Below are positions 16,953 to 25,013 of a stretch of DNA of 64,000 nt, piece after piece. A program made the position numbers and the translations under genes. The stretch is from Pseudarthrobacter equi (GTDB lineage Bacteria; Actinomycetota; Actinomycetes; Actinomycetales; Micrococcaceae). The notes under the pieces are model-generated. The model had not been told where the DNA came from, ran no database searches, and saw only the letters and a list, made by a program, of their open reading frames with translations. Within the stretch, counting starts at the first letter, position 1. Each line of letters begins with the position of its first letter. Location: NCBI RefSeq assembly GCF_900105535.1, contig NZ_LT629779.1, forward strand, positions 682,001 to 746,000, given 5' to 3'.

Positions 16953-17420
16953 ATGGCAAGGCAGCAGACACGCACCAGATGGGGGCAGGCAAAATTCGGG
17001 GATGGCCGGATTCCTGCGGTCCTTTTTGCCATTCCCGGCGGATTACTCCTGGGTGCCGCCGGCGGTTGGCTGGCCGTGGGAACCGGCCTCGCCGGGTCAA
17101 ACCCCCTGCTTGGCTTCGCGGTTTTCACCGCCTGCCTGGCAATGCCGGCGATGGCGCTGATGTACGTCCTGGTGGTCGACAGAAGCACTGTCGAAGGTGC
17201 AGTTGACCGCCCCGAGGAATCGGTGGAAGGCAAATGGTATGACAAGGCCGCCTCAGGATCGTTCACGGACCTCGTCCTAGTCCTGGGAGTCCTGGCCGCC
17301 GTGGCCGCGTTCGTTCCTGCCGATCTTGCGGCAGACCTGAAACTGGTCCTGCCGGCAATCCTGGCTGTCTGCTTCGCCTCCTTCGGCGTCCGTTACCTGC
17401 TGCTGCGCCTCCGGGGCTGA
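16953..17420 (+). CDS. Four-helix membrane protein, partner of XRE regulator
   Basis: A 155-residue protein with about four membrane segments (near residues 17-40, 45-65, 103-121 and 127-148) and a charged loop between the second and third (VDRSTVEGAVDRPEES). It resembles the DUF2178-type membrane proteins encoded beside short helix-turn-helix proteins. The ATG at 16953 has AAGGGGG upstream. The next gene begins 1 nt after its stop. Confidence 0.7.
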   Translation: MARQQTRTRWGQAKFGDGRIPAVLFAIPGGLLLGAAGGWLAVGTGLAGSNPLLGFAVFTACLAMPAMALMYVLVVDRSTVEGAVDRPEESVEGKWYDKAASGSFTDLVLVLGVLAAVAAFVPADLAADLKLVLPAILAVCFASFGVRYLLLRLRG

Positions 17421-17421
17421 G

Positions 17422-17622
17422 ATGGAAAACCGCGTCAACGAGTGCCGGTCACGGCTCGGGTGGTCACAGCAACGGCTTGCGGACCAGCTGGGGGTCTCCC
17501 GCCAAACCATCATCTCCATTGAACGCGGACGGTTTGACCCGTCGCTGCCCCTTGCCTTCCGGCTCGCCCGGATCTTTGAGACCACCCTTGAAGAACTGTT
17601 CCTTCCGGACGGGAATCCCTAG
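17422..17622 (+). CDS. Short XRE/Cro-type helix-turn-helix regulator
   Basis: A 66-residue protein that is almost only a HTH domain: RLGWSQQRLADQLGVSRQT forms the two HTH helices, followed by ISIERGRFDPSLPLAFRLAR and an ETTLEELF ending. It belongs to the family of small regulators paired with membrane proteins. It is coupled to the upstream gene (1-nt gap) and probably controls the pair through the repeats at 16901-16937. Confidence 0.85.
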   Translation: MENRVNECRSRLGWSQQRLADQLGVSRQTIISIERGRFDPSLPLAFRLARIFETTLEELFLPDGNP

Positions 17623-17662
17623 CCAGGCCCCGTTCACCACGCCAGCCGGACCTTCCTCATAA

Positions 17663-17711
17663 GCTTGTTCGCTCCCCAGAGCCTTCACGGCACGGTCCGG
17701 CAAAGTAGCTT
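17663..17711 (+). repeat. Imperfect 49-bp direct repeat, copy B
   Basis: Second copy of the 15616-15664 sequence (41/49 identical). It lies in the gap between the XRE gene and the LacI gene. Read on the minus strand both copies encode similar peptides (DRAVKVLASEQA and DRAVKALGSEQA), with some differences silent. Confidence 0.75.
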
Positions 17712-17758
17712 AGGACGCGCCGGGGGCGGGCCACCCGTTCCAGCGGGACAATAGGCAG

Positions 17759-18778
17759 ATGGCTAAAAGCAGCAAGGGCAGGATGCCTCGCCTGGAGGAT
17801 GTGGCCGATGTGGCCGGCGTTTCCCACCAGACCGTCTCCCGTGTCATCAACAACCACCCGAATGTCAGCAAGGCCACCCGGGAAAAGGTGGAGGCCGCCA
17901 TTGCGGAGCTGGGGTACCGGCGAAACACGGCTGCCCGAAGCCTGGTCACCAGGCGGTCCCAGACCATCGGGGTCCTTGGCAGCGAGCTGTCCCAGTACGG
18001 GCCGGCCAATACCCTCCTCGGTGTGGAGCAGGCTGCCCGCGACGCCGGCTACTTCGTCAGCATCGCCGCACTCCGCGAGGTCAGCGGAGCTGCCATCGCC
18101 GATGCCGTCAGCCATTTCCTGGACCAGGCGGTGGACGGCATTGCGGTGCTGGTGCCGCACGCCGAAACCCTCCAGGCGCTCGATGCGCTGAACATCCCGG
18201 TGCCCGTGATGGCTGTGGGATCGCTGGGCAACAGCGAGGTGAGTGGCGCCATGGTGGACCAGCGCGCAGGGGCGCGGCTCGCCGTCGAACATCTCATTGC
18301 CCAGGGGCACCGGCGGATCGGCCATGTCTCCGGTCCCGCCGGTTGGACCGACGCCGCTGAGCGCGCCGAGGGGTGGCGGGAAGCCCTCCACGACGCGGGG
18401 CTGGCGGACGATCTGCTGGTGGAAGGGGATTGGAGTGCCGGCAGCGGCTACGCCATTGGCCGCAGGCTGGCGGCGCGGCGCAGCGCCACCGCCCTGTTCG
18501 TGGGCAACGACCAGATGGCGCTGGGAGTCCTGAGGGCCTTCGCCGAGGCCGGTGTCCGCGTGCCCGACGACGTCTCCGTAGTCGGGTTCGACGACCAGCC
18601 GGAATCGGGGTACTTCAGCCCGCCGCTGACCACCGTCCGGCAGGACTTCGAGGAACTGGGCCGCCGCTGCCTGGACATCATGCTGAAGGAAATCGAGGCC
18701 GGCGCCGGGATCAGCTCCACGGTGGTCACGCCGGAACTTGTGCCACGGTCCAGCACCGCCCCGCCCGCGGCCGGGTAG
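17759..18778 (+). CDS. LacI-family transcriptional regulator
   Basis: A 339-residue repressor-type regulator. The HTH is at residues 10-30 (RLEDVADVAGVSHQTVSRVINN), followed by the hinge helix NTAARSLVTRRS and a periplasmic-binding-protein-like sensor domain with LFVGNDQMALGVLRAF and VSVVGFDDQPES near the end. The ribosome binding site is weak. No sugar gene is adjacent; the next gene on the same strand encodes a secreted DUF4397 protein, so its target is probably elsewhere. Confidence 0.92.
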   Translation: MAKSSKGRMPRLEDVADVAGVSHQTVSRVINNHPNVSKATREKVEAAIAELGYRRNTAARSLVTRRSQTIGVLGSELSQYGPANTLLGVEQAARDAGYFVSIAALREVSGAAIADAVSHFLDQAVDGIAVLVPHAETLQALDALNIPVPVMAVGSLGNSEVSGAMVDQRAGARLAVEHLIAQGHRRIGHVSGPAGWTDAAERAEGWREALHDAGLADDLLVEGDWSAGSGYAIGRRLAARRSATALFVGNDQMALGVLRAFAEAGVRVPDDVSVVGFDDQPESGYFSPPLTTVRQDFEELGRRCLDIMLKEIEAGAGISSTVVTPELVPRSSTAPPAAG

Positions 18779-18886
18779 GCGGCCCACAAAAAGTTCCATG
18801 ATTCTGCATCCAACTCCGCGCCCGCACCAGTAGTAGGGGTGTAAGCGTAAAGCGCCCGCCGGACGGGCCGACCCAAGGAGAAGGAC

Positions 18887-19717
18887 ATGCGAAAGAGGAT
18901 CTTCACAGCAGGTATCGGTGCCGCAGCCATTGCCGCCGCTATGGCCCTTGCCGGTCCCGCCAACGCGGCCGAAGGCGACGCCCAGCTGTCGGTGCTGCAC
19001 GGCGTTCCCGGGCTGACGGTAGACGTATGGGTCAATGGCGACCGCACCCTGGACGACTTCACCCCGGGCAGCCTGGCAGGCCCGCTGGCATTGCCCGCAG
19101 GCGCCTACCAGATTGCGATCACTGCAGCGGACGCTGCTGATGCATCCGCGGCCGTCATCGGCCCCGTTACCGTGAACCTCGCGGCCAACGGCAACTACAC
19201 CGCCGTGGCCAACCTTGACGCCGCGGGCAAACCCACAGCCAACCTCTTCACCAATGACGTGTCCCAAATCGCCGCGGGCAAGGGAAAGCTGACCGTCCGG
19301 CACACCGCCGCGGCACCCGCCGTCGACGTCCTGGCCGGCGGCGGCGCCGTGGTCACCAACCTGTCCAACCCCAACGAGCAGACCCTCACCCTGGATCCCG
19401 GAACGGTTTCCGCCGCCGTTGCCGCCACCGGCACCACCGCCCCGGTGATCGGCCCGGCGGACGTCACCATCGCCGAGGGCACGCACACCATCGTGTACGC
19501 GTGGGGCAGCCTGGCGGACAAGAACCTGCAGCTTGCCGTCCAGACCATCCCGGGACTGCACTCCGCGCCCGGTTCTGTCCCCGGCGCCCGCGACGGATCC
19601 GCGGACGCAACGGCTCCGGCAGGCCTGGTCCTGGGCTTCGGTGCAGCCACCCTCGCCCTGCTGCTTAGCGGCTTCGGCGCGGCCCGCGCAGTGGCCGCAC
19701 GCCGCGTCCGGCAGTAG
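18887..19717 (+). CDS. Secreted DUF4397 domain protein with C-terminal membrane anchor
   Basis: A 276-residue exported protein. A classical signal peptide (residues 1-27, ending ANAAE) is followed by two DUF4397-type beta repeats (LSVLHGVPGLTVDVWVNG about residue 33 and LTVRHTAAAPAVDVLAGG about residue 139). A Pro/Ser-rich linker leads to a hydrophobic helix (about residues 246-265) and an Arg-rich tail (RAVAARRVRQ). This resembles a sorting signal but no LPxTG motif is seen. AAGGAG precedes the ATG. A class F sortase gene follows. Confidence 0.82.
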   Translation: MRKRIFTAGIGAAAIAAAMALAGPANAAEGDAQLSVLHGVPGLTVDVWVNGDRTLDDFTPGSLAGPLALPAGAYQIAITAADAADASAAVIGPVTVNLAANGNYTAVANLDAAGKPTANLFTNDVSQIAAGKGKLTVRHTAAAPAVDVLAGGGAVVTNLSNPNEQTLTLDPGTVSAAVAATGTTAPVIGPADVTIAEGTHTIVYAWGSLADKNLQLAVQTIPGLHSAPGSVPGARDGSADATAPAGLVLGFGAATLALLLSGFGAARAVAARRVRQ

Positions 19718-19840
19718 CTTCCGGCGATCCGATAGACCGGCCGCCCGGCGTACCCTGCCCACCTGCGCCGGGCGGCCACCCTACCGAAAACCACTGGTCC
19801 CCGTTCGGGCGCGGGGCGCGGACCGAGAAAGGCCACGGCG

Positions 19841-20587
19841 ATGAACGGACGTACGACGACGGCACGGGAGTCCCGCCGTCGTCCATCTGTTGGGGCGCGG
19901 ATCGCCGCCGCCGCGTCCATTCTGGTGCTGACCGCGTGTGCGCCCGCCGGGCCGCCCCCGGCACCTTCCGTTGCGCCCGCCAGCGCAGCAGCTTCCGCGG
20001 CAGCCGACCCTCCCAGTGCGGTTCCCACTGCCGCTCCGGCCGCCCCGGGCGCCGCTGCCCCCGGCCCGGCCGCTCCCGCCGGCCAACCGGGTGCCGCGCC
20101 CACCATTCCTGTCCATCCGGCTACCCTGGGTGCTGTTCCGGGAGACCCTGCGCCGACGTCGATCTCCATCGCCGGCACGGCCATCGATATGCCGGTGGTT
20201 CCCGGGGGAGTGTCCGGCGAAGGTGCCATGGAATTACCGGACGCTTTCGACCGCGCCGCCTGGTACCGGTTCGGGCCAGCCCCGGGAGCGGCCGAAGGGG
20301 CCGCCGTGATCGCCGGCCACATCGACACGGCCTCGGACGGGGCACCGTTCTCCGCCTTGAAATCACTGCCCGAGGGGACCGCCATCCGCGTGGGCCGTGA
20401 CGGCTCCCCGGACCTCACCTACCGCGTGGTGAAGGTGGAACTGATGGCCAAGGACAGGTTCGACGGCGGCTCGCTCTTCCGCCGCACCGGGCCGCACGAG
20501 CTCAAGGTGGTCACCTGCGGCGGGAGGTGGCTGGACGAGCGGATGGACTACAGCGACAATGTGATAGTCACCGCGGTCCCCGGGTAA
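19841..20587 (+). CDS. Class F sortase, lipoprotein-anchored
   Basis: A 248-residue cysteine transpeptidase. The N-terminus carries basic residues, a hydrophobic segment and lipobox LTAC (Cys33), then a 60-residue Pro/Ala-rich linker. The catalytic domain has the sortase triad: His160 in AGHIDTASDG, Cys226 in VVTCGG and Arg234 in LDERMDYS. Class F sortases occur in actinobacteria and attach proteins to the cell wall or act as housekeeping enzymes. The adjacent DUF4397 protein is a possible substrate, by context only. Confidence 0.88.
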   Translation: MNGRTTTARESRRRPSVGARIAAAASILVLTACAPAGPPPAPSVAPASAAASAAADPPSAVPTAAPAAPGAAAPGPAAPAGQPGAAPTIPVHPATLGAVPGDPAPTSISIAGTAIDMPVVPGGVSGEGAMELPDAFDRAAWYRFGPAPGAAEGAAVIAGHIDTASDGAPFSALKSLPEGTAIRVGRDGSPDLTYRVVKVELMAKDRFDGGSLFRRTGPHELKVVTCGGRWLDERMDYSDNVIVTAVPG

Positions 20588-20636
20588 GCGGTGACCAGCC
20601 ATGGTTCTTGTCACCGATGCCGGGAAGGAGCCGCGA

Positions 20637-21218
20637 GTGACCTCTCCTGCGCAAGCCTCCCACGGCTGGGACGACGGGCTGACCGCGTCCTTCCTCGCCG
20701 GTGATGAGAGGGCTCTGGCGGCGGCCTACCGCGAATTCGCCCCGCTGGTGCACACCCTGGCCCTCCGTTCCCTGTCGGACCGGTCCGCGGCCGACGACGT
20801 CACCCAGGAGGTCTTTATCCGGGTGTGGCGCTCGCGGAACACCTTCAAGCCGGAGGTGGCCCGGTTGCCCGCCTGGATTGTGGGCATCACCCGGAACGTC
20901 ATCACCGACGCGCACTCGGCCACCGCACGCGAAGTGCGCAAGGCCCACGCGGCGGCCGGGGCCGGACTGGCCGCCGGAGAAGTGGGCGCCGGAACGGAGG
21001 CGGCGGAGGTCCTCGCGGACCGGCTGATGTTGGACGGCGAACTGGACAGGCTGGGCGAACCACAGGGGTCCATCATGAAGCTGGCCTTCTACGAGGATCT
21101 GACGCACGAACAGATCTCACGGAAACTGGACCTGCCGCTTGGTACCGTCAAGAGCCACATCCGCCGCAGCCTGACGCATTTGAGAAGCCGATTGGAGGTA
21201 GACCATGCCGCATCTTGA
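20637..21218 (+). CDS. sigK: ECF RNA polymerase sigma factor, SigK type
   Basis: A 193-residue extracytoplasmic-function sigma factor. Region 2 is ALAAAYREFAPLVHTLAL with DDVTQEVFIRVWRS, and region 4 is LTHEQISRKLDLPLGTVKSHIRRSLTHLRSRL. I choose the GTG at 20637 because GGAAGGAG lies 6 nt upstream; an ATG at 20601 has no such signal. The next gene encodes a RskA-type anti-sigma factor overlapping by 14 nt, matching the SigK/RskA pairing of actinobacteria. Confidence 0.9.
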   Translation: MTSPAQASHGWDDGLTASFLAGDERALAAAYREFAPLVHTLALRSLSDRSAADDVTQEVFIRVWRSRNTFKPEVARLPAWIVGITRNVITDAHSATAREVRKAHAAAGAGLAAGEVGAGTEAAEVLADRLMLDGELDRLGEPQGSIMKLAFYEDLTHEQISRKLDLPLGTVKSHIRRSLTHLRSRLEVDHAAS

Positions 21219-21960
21219 TCCGGAACAGTTGAGCCTCCTTGCGATGTACGAGGACTGGGAGGACGCCGACGGCCGGGAGCACCTCAGTGTCTGCCCCGAA
21301 TGCGCCGCCGATTACGCCGCGCTGCGCCGCACGGTTGACGCCGTCAGGACGACGCCGGACACCACAAGCCTGTCCGTTCCCGGACCGCACGTGTGGGCCG
21401 GAATCCACCGGCAACTTGGGCTTGCCGAGGCTGTCCAGGCGGACCCGCTGAGTGGTCCCGGTACCAAGCCTGCGGAGGCACCTGGCGAGGCGGCGCCGCC
21501 GAACGTTGCTCCGTTCAGCCCGCGGAGGAAGGCGTGGTGGCAGCGCACCGGGACGTGGATCGCAGCCGCTGCGGCCGTTGTGCTGGTGGCGGCGGGCGGC
21601 ATCTGGGTGTCCACCCGGCCCGCCCAGCCCACCCAGCTGGCGCAGGCCCAGCTGACACCGCTGGCCCAGTACTCCGCCACAGGATCGGCGAAGGTGGTGG
21701 AGGCGGCCGACGGTTCGCGCCGGCTGGACGTCACGCTGGACAAGGATGAGGCGCGGGGCTACCAGGAAGTCTGGCTGATCGCCCCGGATCTGTCGCGGCT
21801 GGTCAGCCTGGGCATTATGAACTCGGACTCCGGAAGCTTCGAGGTGCCCGCCGGCCTGCAGCTGGCGGACTACCCGATTGTGGATGTCTCGGACGAGCCG
21901 GTGGACGGCAATCCGGCCCACTCAACGGTCAGTATTGTCCGGGGGACGCTTACTTCCTGA
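21205..21960 (+). CDS. rskA: Anti-sigma-K factor RskA-like membrane protein
   Basis: A 251-residue single-pass protein. The N-terminal cytoplasmic part carries the zinc-binding anti-sigma motif H-x3-C-x2-C (EHLSVCPECA, residues 26-35). A membrane helix lies near residues 117-135 and the outer part is the RskA C-terminal domain, with PDLSRLVSLGIMNSDSGSFEVPAGL. It should hold SigK inactive until cut in response to an envelope signal. It overlaps sigK by 14 nt and its own 3' end overlaps the convergent broken gene by 11 nt. Confidence 0.9.
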   Translation: MPHLDPEQLSLLAMYEDWEDADGREHLSVCPECAADYAALRRTVDAVRTTPDTTSLSVPGPHVWAGIHRQLGLAEAVQADPLSGPGTKPAEAPGEAAPPNVAPFSPRRKAWWQRTGTWIAAAAAVVLVAAGGIWVSTRPAQPTQLAQAQLTPLAQYSATGSAKVVEAADGSRRLDVTLDKDEARGYQEVWLIAPDLSRLVSLGIMNSDSGSFEVPAGLQLADYPIVDVSDEPVDGNPAHSTVSIVRGTLTS

Positions 21961-22456
21961 CTGGGACGCCGGCGTCCGTATCTACTGGATTCCGTTGGCT
22001 TCGCCGTGCATGGATTGTGTCCAGCTGCCGGGTGGCGACAACCGTCAGCAGCGCCGCCGCCATGTGCAATTACAGGAGCAGGTGAAGATCGTGCGGCACG
22101 GGTCCTTGGTTCTGGCCTTGGTTGGCCGTACCTGGTTCCTGGGCGGGCGCCTGGCCGCAACCATGCGTGGGCGCGTCGAATCGAGTGGATATCGAAAAGG
22201 CAGCGAAGGCGAAGTGCAGCAACTGCTGGGCGATCCCGGCGGTGAGGAGCAAGCCCCAGCCGGGAAGCCGCCCGGGCTTGCCGATCGCCGCCGCCATGCC
22301 CAGCAGCGCCGCCAGCGCCACCACAATCAGCAGCGAGGGTGAGGCGCCGCCGCCCAGGACATGCGCCACCAACCCGAGCCCCGCGGCGATCGGGCCAAGG
22401 AGCCAGGCCAGGGCCGCAGCGGTCATGCGCCCGGCCTCGGCTCTGGTGGTGCTCAC
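21950..22456 (-). pseudogene. Small membrane protein gene interrupted by an in-frame stop
   Basis: A GTG start at 22456 (GAGGGAAA upstream) opens a 128-residue frame with three hydrophobic helices (LLGPIAAGLGLVAHVLGGG, LLIVVALAALLGMAAA, GWGLLLTAGIAQQLLHFAFAAF). A TAA at 22070-22072 ends it. The same frame then continues without a shift for 39 more codons, with a further hydrophobic stretch LHMAAALLTVVATRQLDTIHA, and stops at 21950-21952. I recognise a type of actinobacterial membrane protein whose last helix would be this segment, so the gene looks broken by one nonsense change. Confidence 0.6.
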
Positions 22457-22570
22457 AGATTTCCCTCAGTCCATCCGGCTGGCAGTACCAGTGGACCGTA
22501 CCCCGAATTGCTGCTGATGAACGCTGGGTCCCATCGACTCGCTGTGCCGAAGCATGGACTTTTCGCTAGC

Positions 22571-22576
22571 TATACT
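22571..22576 (+). promoter_or_regulatory. Candidate -10 box for the 22629 gene
   Basis: TATACT lies 53 nt before the GTG start, inside an inverted repeat CTAGC (22566-22570) / GCTAG (22590-22594). No good -35 hexamer is visible at standard spacing. Confidence 0.35.
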
Positions 22577-22628
22577 AGATGCTTGGCAGGCTAGTGAAAA
22601 TTCTGAAGCTTCGACGAAGAGGTTAAGG

Positions 22629-22829
22629 GTGGAATGCAGTGACGAGCAGCGGGCTCTGGTGTCTTTGATCAACGCCCTCGAGGGCAGATTTCCGGGGCGC
22701 TCCCGCACTGAAGTTGAAGACGCAGTGTGCGAGGAATACGCGGCGTTCAATTCGGGCCCTGTGCGGACGATGGTTCCTTTGTTTGTGGAGCACGCAGCCG
22801 TTAAGCGACTGCGGGGCAGTCTGCTGTAA
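22629..22829 (+). CDS. Three-helix-bundle dimerization (DUF3562-like) protein
   Basis: A 66-residue protein matching the small DUF3562-like family: SLINALEGRFPGRSRTEVEDAVCEEYAAF, then a fixed GPVRTMVPLFVEHAAVKRL ending. Such proteins form three-helix bundles and are thought to dimerise; their role is unknown. The GTG at 22629 has GAAGAGG about 6 nt upstream and follows the TATACT box by a reasonable leader. An ATG at 22554 would place the -10 box inside the gene, so I reject it. Confidence 0.65.
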   Translation: MECSDEQRALVSLINALEGRFPGRSRTEVEDAVCEEYAAFNSGPVRTMVPLFVEHAAVKRLRGSLL

Positions 22830-22965
22830 GCGGCTGCAGGCTTGGGGCAATGAACGACTGGCTTGCGCGGACCAGCGCAGCTGCTTCCTAGCCGCAGGCT
22901 CTGGAGCTTCCGGGTTCAATGCCCTTAGGGTGAGGTGACCAGGCAAGCCCACCCCAGGAGATGAC

Positions 22966-23625
22966 ATGTCCCTCGTCCGCGTGCACAACTTCTCGGTCTC
23001 CCTCGACGGCTTCGGCACGGGTGAGGGCCAGCAGCTCGATGCCCCGTTCGGCCATGCCGGATCACGGCTCATGGAATGGGCCTTCGGAACCCGCACCTTC
23101 CGCGCCATGGGACTCCACGGGGAGGGGCAGGCATCCTTTGGCGTCGATGAGGCCTTCGCCAGTCAATGGGGCCCCGGGATCGGCGTCGAAATCATGGGGC
23201 GCAACAAGTTCGGCCCCCAGCGCGGACCCTGGGAGGACGAAGAGTGGAAAGGATGGTGGGGCGACAACCCCGTCTTCCACACGCCCGTCGTTGTCCTGAC
23301 TCACCACCCCCGGCCGGTCCTCGAAATGGAGGGCGGAACCACCTTCCACTTCATTGACGCCGACCCCGCAACGGCGCTCGCAAAGGCCCGCGAACTGGCC
23401 CCCGGCCTCGACGTCCGGATAGGCGGCGGCGCGGACACGGTTCGGCAGTTCCTCGAGGCAGGCCTGATCGACCACATGCACATCGCCGTGGTGCCCATCA
23501 TCCTTGGCCGCGGCGAGCGCCTGTGGGACGGGCTGGAAGGACTTGATGAGCGCTTCGACATCGAATCCACCACATCGCCGGCCGGAGTGGTGCACATGGT
23601 CTTCACCCGCCGCGCCGACGCTTAG
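22966..23625 (+). CDS. Dihydrofolate-reductase-like (RibD C-terminal domain) protein
   Basis: A 219-residue NADPH-dependent reductase fold of the RibD C-terminal family. The start SLVRVHNFSVSLDGFGTG, the central EIMGRNKFGPQRGPW, the nucleotide-binding glycine-rich DVRIGGGADTVRQFLEAGLID and the late IILGRGERLWDGL are all typical. Members of this stand-alone group are mostly uncharacterised and are not the riboflavin enzyme. AGGAG precedes the ATG. It is convergent with the GAF-ANTAR gene. Confidence 0.85.
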   Translation: MSLVRVHNFSVSLDGFGTGEGQQLDAPFGHAGSRLMEWAFGTRTFRAMGLHGEGQASFGVDEAFASQWGPGIGVEIMGRNKFGPQRGPWEDEEWKGWWGDNPVFHTPVVVLTHHPRPVLEMEGGTTFHFIDADPATALAKARELAPGLDVRIGGGADTVRQFLEAGLIDHMHIAVVPIILGRGERLWDGLEGLDERFDIESTTSPAGVVHMVFTRRADA

Positions 23626-23671
23626 CGGGCCCGCTGCGTTTGAGCGCTGGGCCGACGGGTGTGCGTCCGGG

Positions 23672-24697
23672 CTAGTGCCCGAAGTGGGATTGCGGGGGAC
23701 CCTCGGGCAGCCGCTCGAGGATGTCCTCCGCGATCCGGCGGACCTTGATGTTCCGGTGGCTGGAGGCCTTGGCCAGGATGGAAAACGCCTCGTGGTAGGA
23801 ACACCGGTTCTGGGCCATGATGACGCCGCACGCCACGTTGATGGAGGTGCGGCTGTCCAGTGCCGAGCGCAGGTCCGACGCCATGGAACGGGCCGTATGC
23901 AGGTCGAGGGCCATCCGCAGGCTCCGTGACGCCAGCCCGGCAAATGCCCGGGCCTCGGCGATAACCTGCAGCGGAAAGGCCTTGGAATCCGGTGCGAAGA
24001 ACGCCAGCGCAGCGTGGGTTTCCGCGTCCCCGCCCGGGGCTTCACCGGCGGGGCCCGAACCCGCTGCATCGCCCGCACCGTCAAGCCGGAGCCGGACGCC
24101 CAGGACACTGCCAAAACCGGCAACCTGCAGCTCGCTGCAGTAACGCGGCCAGCGGAAATCCCCGTGCCGTTGAAGAACCGCAACGGGATGGCCGCCGGCC
24201 AGCACCTCGCTGGTGGGGCCCTCAGCCGCCTGCTGCTCCCACGCCATCATCCGCTCCGCGTCCCGTGATGTCCCCGTAATGGCGGGGGACCGGCGCGGCT
24301 GGGTCAGCACCACCGCGCATTCGATGCGCGTGCCCGCCGACTGAATCGGGCCCGCCTGCTGGGCGCCTGCCACCGACCGCACCGCAGCGGCGGCCAGCCG
24401 GTCCAGGGAATCGGTCAGCGAGTCTGCCCCGATGACCAGGTCAAGCAGCATCGCCTGGCTGCCGTCACTCCCGGCAGCCTGTGCTGCTTTCGAGGCCGGA
24501 CCGGCCGGCGTAGTGCCATGCGGCACAACGGTCGGCAGCCCGGCGGCAGACCGCGGGCCGTGGAGGCGTGAAGGAAGAAGAGGGCCGGCGACGGCTGGGG
24601 GAGAGGCCTTGGTCTCAAAGGCCTCCTCGTCGCCGGCCCCGCTCAGTACCCGGGTCCGTTGACCCGGGAAGTTTGGGCTCACCTGTCGTGCGTGCAT
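23672..24697 (-). CDS. GAF and ANTAR domain regulator
   Basis: A 341-residue response regulator. A disordered N-terminus of about 75 residues precedes a GAF sensor domain (from LLDLVIGADSLTDSLDRLA to about residue 245), then a C-terminal ANTAR RNA-binding domain (DLRSALDSRTSINVACGVIMAQNRCSY onward). ANTAR proteins act as antiterminators on paired hairpins in mRNA leaders. I start at the ATG at 24697; its ribosome binding site is weak and an upstream GTG is possible. A second protein of the same type lies at 44092-44844. Confidence 0.85.
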   Translation of the reverse strand: MHARQVSPNFPGQRTRVLSGAGDEEAFETKASPPAVAGPLLPSRLHGPRSAAGLPTVVPHGTTPAGPASKAAQAAGSDGSQAMLLDLVIGADSLTDSLDRLAAAAVRSVAGAQQAGPIQSAGTRIECAVVLTQPRRSPAITGTSRDAERMMAWEQQAAEGPTSEVLAGGHPVAVLQRHGDFRWPRYCSELQVAGFGSVLGVRLRLDGAGDAAGSGPAGEAPGGDAETHAALAFFAPDSKAFPLQVIAEARAFAGLASRSLRMALDLHTARSMASDLRSALDSRTSINVACGVIMAQNRCSYHEAFSILAKASSHRNIKVRRIAEDILERLPEGPPQSHFGH

Positions 24698-25013
24698 TGC
24701 CACTCTCACACCCCCTGGTGAGCTAAGTCCTGCCAGGACAGAAACTCGCCCTGCCCCTGTGACGAACCTAATGGGCCAGCCGGGGCCGGAGAATGAGTAA
24801 CGGTACTCGACTTTCAGATTAGGTATTACTTGGATACTCGAAAGCGCTACTTGCTTTGCGCATAGCCGCAGGTGGGACGCCCGGTGCCTGTTCCGCTCCG
24901 GCCCGGCCGCGGAAAAGTTTCTTTCCGGCGGCCGTTCCGCGCCGCACCCTTGACTCGGATCACTGCACCGCCAACAATGTTTTCTATAACGTTGTAAATC
25001 AAAGAGAACGAGG
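24698..25013 (+). promoter_or_regulatory. Regulatory region with GH51 promoter and LacI-type operator
   Basis: This 316-nt divergent gap has no gene. Near its right end is a promoter for the arabinofuranosidase: TTGACT at 24950-24955 and AACAAT at 24973-24978, 17 nt apart. ATAACGTTGT (24986-24995), centred on the CG typical of LacI-family operators, lies just downstream; a larger dyad ACAATGTT...AACGTTGT spans 24974-24995. It should be bound by the LacI regulator encoded at 27196-28200. An AGCGCT palindrome occurs at 24843-24848. Confidence 0.55.

Noticed and set aside
15472..17711. Possible genomic island or prophage at tRNA-Lys
   Set aside because: No integrase, no repeat of the tRNA 3' end and no shift in base composition; the flanking 49-bp repeat starts 72 nt after the tRNA.
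17710..18009. Idea that copy B extends into a leftover C-terminus of an SGNH hydrolase
   Set aside because: Similarity beyond the 49 bp is short, gapped and in a different frame, so chance cannot be excluded.
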